Below, piece after piece: positions 59,699 to 64,000 of a stretch of DNA of 64,000 nt; the stretch's first letter is position 1, and every line of letters begins with the position of its first letter. The DNA comes from Muribaculaceae bacterium. GTDB taxonomy: Bacteria; Bacteroidota; Bacteroidia; Bacteroidales; Muribaculaceae. Below the pieces are notes generated by a model, which did not search any database, had not been told where the DNA came from, and saw only the letters and a list, made by a program, of their open reading frames with translations. The stretch lies in the NCBI GenBank assembly GCA_023663365.1, contig JAMPHP010000003.1, positions 16,569 to 80,568 on the forward strand, read 5' to 3'. A program made the position numbers and the translations under genes.

Positions 59699-61898
59699 GG
59701 ACTACACGGTCGTTGAGCTCGGCAAGTTTGCCTGTGTTCCAGCGGTCGGTAGTGCCCACAAGGTAGCCTGTTATGCGCTGCAGACGGTCGATATTCTTGC
59801 CATGGCAGCAAGGACACTCCTTCAGGTCGGCGCTGGCGTCTTCGTAGCCGCAGTCCATGCATCGGTTGCGATTGTGGTTCACCGAGCAGTAGCCGATATT
59901 GTTTTTGTCCATGAGGTCCACGATGGCAGCGATAGCGTCGGGGTTGTGCGTGGCATCGCCGTCAATCTCCACATAGAAGATATGACCACCGCCGGTGAGG
60001 GCATGGTAGGGGGCTTCAATCTCAGCCTTGTGGCGGGGAGAGCAGTGGTAGTACACCGGCACATGGTTGGAGTTCGTATAGTAAATTTTGTCGGTCACGC
60101 CGGGAATTATGCCAAATTTCTTGCGGTCTTTGGCTGTGAACTTGCCCGAGAGGCCTTCGGCAGGAGTGGCAAGCACCGAGAAATTGTGCTCGTAGCGGTC
60201 GCAGAACTCACCGATGCGCTCACGCATGTGTCCCACGATTTTCAGGCCAAGTTTTTGCGCATCGGGGCACTCGCCGTGATGCTTTCCGGTAAGGGCAATC
60301 AAGCACTCAGCCAGACCGATGAAGCCTATACCGAGCGTACCCTGGTTGATTACGGGCTCGATGGTCTGGTCGGGCGCGAGCTTCTCGCCGCCGTTCCAAA
60401 GTTTCGACATCAGGAGGGGGAACTGCTTGGCACGGGCCGTCTTCTGGAAGTCGAATCTCTCGCAGAGCTGTCGCGCGGTGATTTCAAGCACTTCGTCGAG
60501 TTTCTTGAAGAAAAGTGCAACCCGTTCGTCCTTATCCTGAATCGACATGCACTCTATGGCAAGGCGCACAAGGTTGATGGTCGAGAACGAGAGATTGCCA
60601 CGGCCAATCGATGTCTTTTCGCCATAGCGATTTTCAAACACACGGGTGCGGCAACCCATCGTCGCCACTTCGTACTTATATCGCTCGGGGTCGTCGGCAC
60701 GCCATTTTTCATGCTGATTGAAAGTGGCGTCGAGGTTTACGAAGTTGGGGAAGAAGCGGCGGGCGGTCACTTTGCAGGCGAGGCGGTAGAGGTCGTAGTT
60801 CGGATCCTCGGGCAGGTAGCTCACACCTCTTTTCTTCTTCCATATCTGGATGGGGAAGATTGCGGTGGCTCCATTTCCCACACCTTCGTAGGTGGTGTGG
60901 AGGAGCTCACGGATGATGCAGCGCCCTTCGGCAGAGGTATCGGTACCATAGTTTATAGAGCTGAACACCACCTGGTTGCCGCCACGGCTATGGATTGTGT
61001 TCATATTGTGGATGAATGCTTCCATTGCCTGGTGCACACGGCCCACCGTGCGGTTGATGGCATGCTGCAGATAGCGCTCTTTGCCACTGAGTCCTTCGAG
61101 CTCTTTCTTCTCATAGTCGGCAAAGGTGGCCGTCTTGAGCTCGGATAAATCTTCACCCGACAAATTCTCAAGCACCTCGACCTCCTCGATGAACGAGCTG
61201 CGCACGAAAGGTGCCAGGTAGAAATCGAAAGCCGGGATTGCCTGGCCGCCGTGCATTTCATTCTGAGCGGTCTCGAGCGATATGCAAGCGATGATAGAAG
61301 CCGTCTCGATGCGCTTGGCGGGGCGCGATTCGCCATGCCCGGCTACGAACCCGTACTTGAGGATGTTCTCGAGCGGATGCTGCACACATGTGAGGCTCTT
61401 GGTGGGGTAGTAGTCCTTGTCGTGGATGTGGAGGTAGTTGCTGCGCACGGCATCGCGCACTTCCGAGGAGAGGAGGTAGTCGTCGACGAAAGGCTTGGTG
61501 GTCTCGCTGGCAAACTTCATCATCATTCCGGCGGGCGAGTCGGTGTTCATATTCGCGTTCTCGCGGGTGATGTCGTTGTTCTTAGCGTCGATGATTTCGA
61601 GGAACATATCGCGTGTCTTGGCCTTGCGCGCAATGCTGCGCTTGTCGCGATAGGCGATATAGCGCTTGGCGACCTCCTTGCGGGGGCTGGTCATGAGTTC
61701 TTCCTCGACTTTATCCTGGATTTCTTCCACGGTCATGCGTTCGGCACCAAAAGCACCCACGCGGTCGGCTATCTTCTGGATTAATGCTTCATCTTCGCCA
61801 AGCTCAGTTGTGAGCATGGCTTTGCGGATTGCAGCTTTGATTTTCTCTTCATTATAGCCTACCACACGTCCGTCGCGCTTTACTACTACCTGTATCAT
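59691..61898 (-). CDS. nrdD: Anaerobic ribonucleoside-triphosphate reductase
   Basis: 735 residues. An N-terminal ATP-cone (VVVKRDGRVVGYNEEKIKAAIRKAM) for allosteric control, the catalytic barrel (active-site Cys regions such as GCRTRVFEN), a C-terminal zinc site (CMDC...CPCC) and the glycyl radical loop RITGYLVG (Gly711). Class III enzyme making deoxynucleotides without oxygen. Promoter upstream at 61953-61984. Confidence 0.98.
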   Translation of the reverse strand: MIQVVVKRDGRVVGYNEEKIKAAIRKAMLTTELGEDEALIQKIADRVGAFGAERMTVEEIQDKVEEELMTSPRKEVAKRYIAYRDKRSIARKAKTRDMFLEIIDAKNNDITRENANMNTDSPAGMMMKFASETTKPFVDDYLLSSEVRDAVRSNYLHIHDKDYYPTKSLTCVQHPLENILKYGFVAGHGESRPAKRIETASIIACISLETAQNEMHGGQAIPAFDFYLAPFVRSSFIEEVEVLENLSGEDLSELKTATFADYEKKELEGLSGKERYLQHAINRTVGRVHQAMEAFIHNMNTIHSRGGNQVVFSSINYGTDTSAEGRCIIRELLHTTYEGVGNGATAIFPIQIWKKKRGVSYLPEDPNYDLYRLACKVTARRFFPNFVNLDATFNQHEKWRADDPERYKYEVATMGCRTRVFENRYGEKTSIGRGNLSFSTINLVRLAIECMSIQDKDERVALFFKKLDEVLEITARQLCERFDFQKTARAKQFPLLMSKLWNGGEKLAPDQTIEPVINQGTLGIGFIGLAECLIALTGKHHGECPDAQKLGLKIVGHMRERIGEFCDRYEHNFSVLATPAEGLSGKFTAKDRKKFGIIPGVTDKIYYTNSNHVPVYYHCSPRHKAEIEAPYHALTGGGHIFYVEIDGDATHNPDAIAAIVDLMDKNNIGYCSVNHNRNRCMDCGYEDASADLKECPCCHGKNIDRLQRITGYLVGTTDRWNTGKLAELNDRVVHE

Positions 61899-61952
61899 TA
61901 TTGTGCGTCGATATTATCTTGTCGTGAAATTGTGTTTGTGTTTTTGATGATG

Positions 61953-61984
61953 CAAAACTACACAAACTTTCCCGAATTGACAAA
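61953..61984 (-). promoter_or_regulatory. Promoter of nrdD-nrdG
   Basis: On the minus strand TTTG (61984-61981), 20 bases, TAGTTTTG (61960-61953): full consensus, with a leader of about 48 bases. The 133 bases beyond it, to the terminator at 62118, are very AT-rich and hold no other signal I can name. Confidence 0.75.
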
Positions 61985-62117
61985 TTATAAAGCCCGAAAT
62001 TTTTAATTAAATTTTCGTTTTGGAAAACTTTTGCAAGTTGTACAAATTGTAATATCCTATTTATTAGAGTTTTAATTGCCGCAAATGGAAAACTTTTATA
62101 TCACTTGCTCATACAAG

Positions 62118-62147
62118 AAAATCCCGCAACTTTCACTGCGGGATTTT
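62118..62147. terminator. Hairpin terminator after the acyl-CoA dehydrogenase gene
   Basis: AAAATCCCGCA (62118-62128) pairs perfectly with TGCGGGATTTT (62137-62147), 11 pairs, loop of 8. It lies 20 bases past the stop of the minus-strand gene at 62168. Confidence 0.8.
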
Positions 62148-62167
62148 CACTATATTGCGAGTATTAA

Positions 62168-63868
62168 TCAGCAAGAGTAGGCTGCGAGCTGCGAAATCTC
62201 GAAGTTTTCGATATATTCGCAGTGGCGCGCAACTTCTGCCTGCACAAGTTTGGTGTAGACGAGTGCAGTGTTGCGGAACGCCTCATCGGTCTTGGCATCC
62301 TGAAGAAGGAGATATGCCATGATGATGAAGCCGGCCATCTCGACAAGGCGGCGGGCCATGAAGTCGAGGTACTGGGGATTGTTTGCCTCAGTAACCTTGG
62401 CAACAGCCTTATCGTAGGCAGCGGTGAGGTTCTTGAGTGTCTCGGCCAGAGGTGCGAGCTCGGCGGGATAACCGGCGGCAGCGTAGCTGTCGATGAGTGT
62501 GCGGTAGGTTCCGGTGGTGACGTGGCGGATTGCTGCCACAACCTGCAGCTGCGTGGTGCCTTCGTAGATCGACGTGATGCGGGCATCGCGGTAGAGGCGT
62601 TCGCAAGCATAGTCTTTCATGAAGCCCGAGCCGCCGTGAATCTGGATGCAGTCGTAAGCGTTCTGGTTGCAGTATTCGCTGCCAAGACCCTTCGCAAGAG
62701 GAGTGAGAGCATCGGCCAGGCGGCTGTAGTGCTTCATCTCAGCGCGCTCGTCGGGGGTGAGGCTGCGCTCACGGGCGATATCCTCGTAAATTTTGTACAT
62801 ATCCACGAAGCGCGAGCACTCGTAGAGAAGCGAGCGTGAAGCGTCGAGCTTGGCTTTCATCACAGAAAGCATCTCGCTCACAGCCGGGAACTCGATGATG
62901 GCTTTGCCGAACTGGCGGCGCTCCTTGGCGTAGCCGAGGGCTTCGCGATAGGCCAGCTCGCTGACACCCACACTCTGTGCGGCAATGCCGAGGCGGGCAC
63001 CGTTCATAAGAGCCATCACATACTTGATGAGGCCCATACGGCGGGAGCCACAGAGTTCAGCGGGAGCGTTCTTGTAGACGAGCTCGCAGGTGGGCGAGCC
63101 CTTGATACCCATCTTATTCTCGATGCGGCGAACATTCACGCCACCGTTGCGCTTGTCGTAGATGAACATCGACAGGCCACGGCCGTCTTTTGTGCCATCC
63201 TCCGAGCGGGCGAGCACGAGGTGGATATCGCTGTCGCCGTTGGTGATGAAGCGCTTCACGCCGTTGAGCACCCAAGTGCCGTCTTCTTTCTGTGTGGCCT
63301 TGAGCATCACCGACTGGAGGTCGGAGCCTGCGTCGGGCTCGGTGAGGTCCATCGACATGGTCTCGCCTTCGCATACGCGGGGGATATACTTGGCACGCTG
63401 CTCCTCGCTACCGAATTCGTAGAGAGTCTCGGCGCAGTCCTGAAGACCCCAGAGGTTTTCAAAACCGGTATCGGCACGGCTCACGATTTCTGCGGCCATG
63501 ATATAGGGAGTGATGGGGAAGTTGAGACCACCGAAGCGGCGGGGCATTGCCATGCCCATCAGACCGGCCTTGCGGCAGAGGTCAAGGTTCTCCACAGTGC
63601 CGTCGGCATAGTGTGCGCGGCCATCGGAGCAAGAAGCGCCCTGGTGGTCGACACCTTCGGCATTGTCTGCTATTGTAGTACCGCAGAGCTCACCGACGAT
63701 TTCGAGGACTTTGTCGTAGTTGTCCATCGCATCGGCGAAGTTGACGGGAGCGTAGTCGAATTTTTCTGCGTCGGTGTAGTTGCGTTCGCGCAGTTCGACA
63801 ATCTTCTGCATCAAGGGGTGATTGAGATGATGCTTGAGATCGGGGTTGTCAGTATAGAAATTAGCCAT
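62168..63868 (-). CDS. Acyl-CoA dehydrogenase with C-terminal extension
   Basis: 566 residues. N-terminal helical domain, FAD-binding middle (LTEPDAGSDLQSVMLKATQKEDG, VKRFITNGDSDIHLVLAR) and C-terminal helical domain with YAKERRQFGKAI and the IHGGSGFMKDY and ITSIYEGTTQLQ motifs, where the YEGT Glu is the usual catalytic base. About 180 residues longer than a standard dehydrogenase, with a C-terminal helical tail. It is 8 bases downstream of an electron-transfer flavoprotein gene, so it probably feeds electrons to EtfAB. Substrate not known. Confidence 0.94.
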   Translation of the reverse strand: MANFYTDNPDLKHHLNHPLMQKIVELRERNYTDAEKFDYAPVNFADAMDNYDKVLEIVGELCGTTIADNAEGVDHQGASCSDGRAHYADGTVENLDLCRKAGLMGMAMPRRFGGLNFPITPYIMAAEIVSRADTGFENLWGLQDCAETLYEFGSEEQRAKYIPRVCEGETMSMDLTEPDAGSDLQSVMLKATQKEDGTWVLNGVKRFITNGDSDIHLVLARSEDGTKDGRGLSMFIYDKRNGGVNVRRIENKMGIKGSPTCELVYKNAPAELCGSRRMGLIKYVMALMNGARLGIAAQSVGVSELAYREALGYAKERRQFGKAIIEFPAVSEMLSVMKAKLDASRSLLYECSRFVDMYKIYEDIARERSLTPDERAEMKHYSRLADALTPLAKGLGSEYCNQNAYDCIQIHGGSGFMKDYACERLYRDARITSIYEGTTQLQVVAAIRHVTTGTYRTLIDSYAAAGYPAELAPLAETLKNLTAAYDKAVAKVTEANNPQYLDFMARRLVEMAGFIIMAYLLLQDAKTDEAFRNTALVYTKLVQAEVARHCEYIENFEISQLAAYSC

Positions 63869-63876
63869 TGCGTAGC

Positions 63877-64000
63877 TTACTTGGAGTTTTTCTTATAATA
63901 TTTGATGAGCTTGGGTACGATTTCTTCCATGTCACCGGTGATCACATAGTCGGCGATGGTGTTGATCGGAGCGTTGGGGTCGTTGTTGATGGAGATGATG
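63877..64000 (-). CDS. etfA: Electron transfer flavoprotein subunit alpha, C-terminal end (partial)
   Basis: The last 40 or so codons are in the window. The read is IISINNDPNAPINTIADYVITGDMEEIVPKLI with a basic end YYKKNSK. The NNDPNAPI and ADYVITGDMEEIVP segments are typical of the EtfA C-terminus that binds FAD. TAA at 63879-63877 precedes the dehydrogenase ATG by 8 bases, one operon. Confidence 0.88.
   Translation of the reverse strand, partial: IISINNDPNAPINTIADYVITGDMEEIVPKLIKYYKKNSK

Noticed and set aside
59625-61148. A 507-codon plus-strand frame opposite nrdD
   Set aside because: nrdD is unmistakable on the minus strand; this frame is a composition artefact.
1-64000. CRISPR arrays, insertion sequences, phage genes, rRNA
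   Set aside because: No regularly spaced repeats, transposase, integrase, capsid or rRNA sequence was recognised in either strand.

Overview
The window reads as a chromosomal segment of a strict or near-strict anaerobe of the order Bacteroidales, most likely a gut lineage with fairly high GC such as the Muribaculaceae (family placement is inference; order is firmer). Signs seen directly: promoters of the Bacteroides type (TTTG at about -33, TAnnTTTG at about -7) before many transcription units, no Shine-Dalgarno sequences, SusC-like outer membrane receptors, lipoproteins with relaxed lipoboxes, proteins with type-IX-secretion-like C-termini, class III ribonucleotide reductase, an Nfn/Sud-type redox pair, and dihydroorotate dehydrogenase of the PyrK/PyrD type. 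Almost every base is coding. Genes sit in long same-strand runs with 4-base ATGA/GTGA or 1-base TGATG overlaps.

Layout. 1-7934 (minus): one operon with a secreted propeller-like protein, a TonB-dependent receptor, a DUF4876-type lipoprotein, a DUF6850-type barrel protein and the start of an M16 zinc peptidase; it resembles a protein or peptide import and cleavage system. 8099-9225: a small AT-richer islet with dinD and a tiny acidic protein. 9319-11219 (minus): porin-like protein and AlkD-like HEAT-repeat protein. 11318-17832 (plus): clpP-clpX-recQ, then a sugar kinase fused to a RapZ C-terminal domain and a MurU-like nucleotidyltransferase, facing a GH25 lysozyme with MORN repeats. 18936-26367 (plus): LysE exporter, CBM9-like protein, Wzi-like barrel, lipoprotein, a LegB/ATP-grasp/NeuB nonulosonate set, then an ECF sigma factor and a four-helix membrane protein. 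26407-33943 (plus): housekeeping run udk-lptB-glnS-TPR protein-cdsA-DUF2027/Smr-EFR1 ferredoxin. 33944-37757 (minus): Nfn-like redox pair coupled to zinc uptake genes that lack a permease.

37777-48824: GH89 alpha-N-acetylglucosaminidase, small secreted protein, pyrK-pyrD, tRNA-Met, a small barrel protein, a secreted CBM protein, and uvrB-ygiQ. 48884-55610 (plus): a complete glycine cleavage operon with its own lipoate ligase and lipoamide dehydrogenase (lplA-gcvT-gcvH-gcvPA-gcvPB-lpdA). 55618-59120: an AT-rich block (Crp/Fnr-type regulator, SecDF-P1-like lipoprotein, two-helix membrane protein, beta-barrel protein) bounded by a short near-direct repeat. 59186-61898 (minus): nrdD-nrdG. 62168-64000 (minus): acyl-CoA dehydrogenase with the end of etfA.

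Most interesting for follow-up: the receptor/peptidase operon with its promoter-flanking inverted repeat, the kinase-RapZ fusion beside MurU, the ATP-grasp enzyme inside the partial nonulosonate set, and the AT-rich block with matching ends. No CRISPR array, insertion sequence, rRNA or phage gene was seen, and no stretch over 300 bases lacks a gene.
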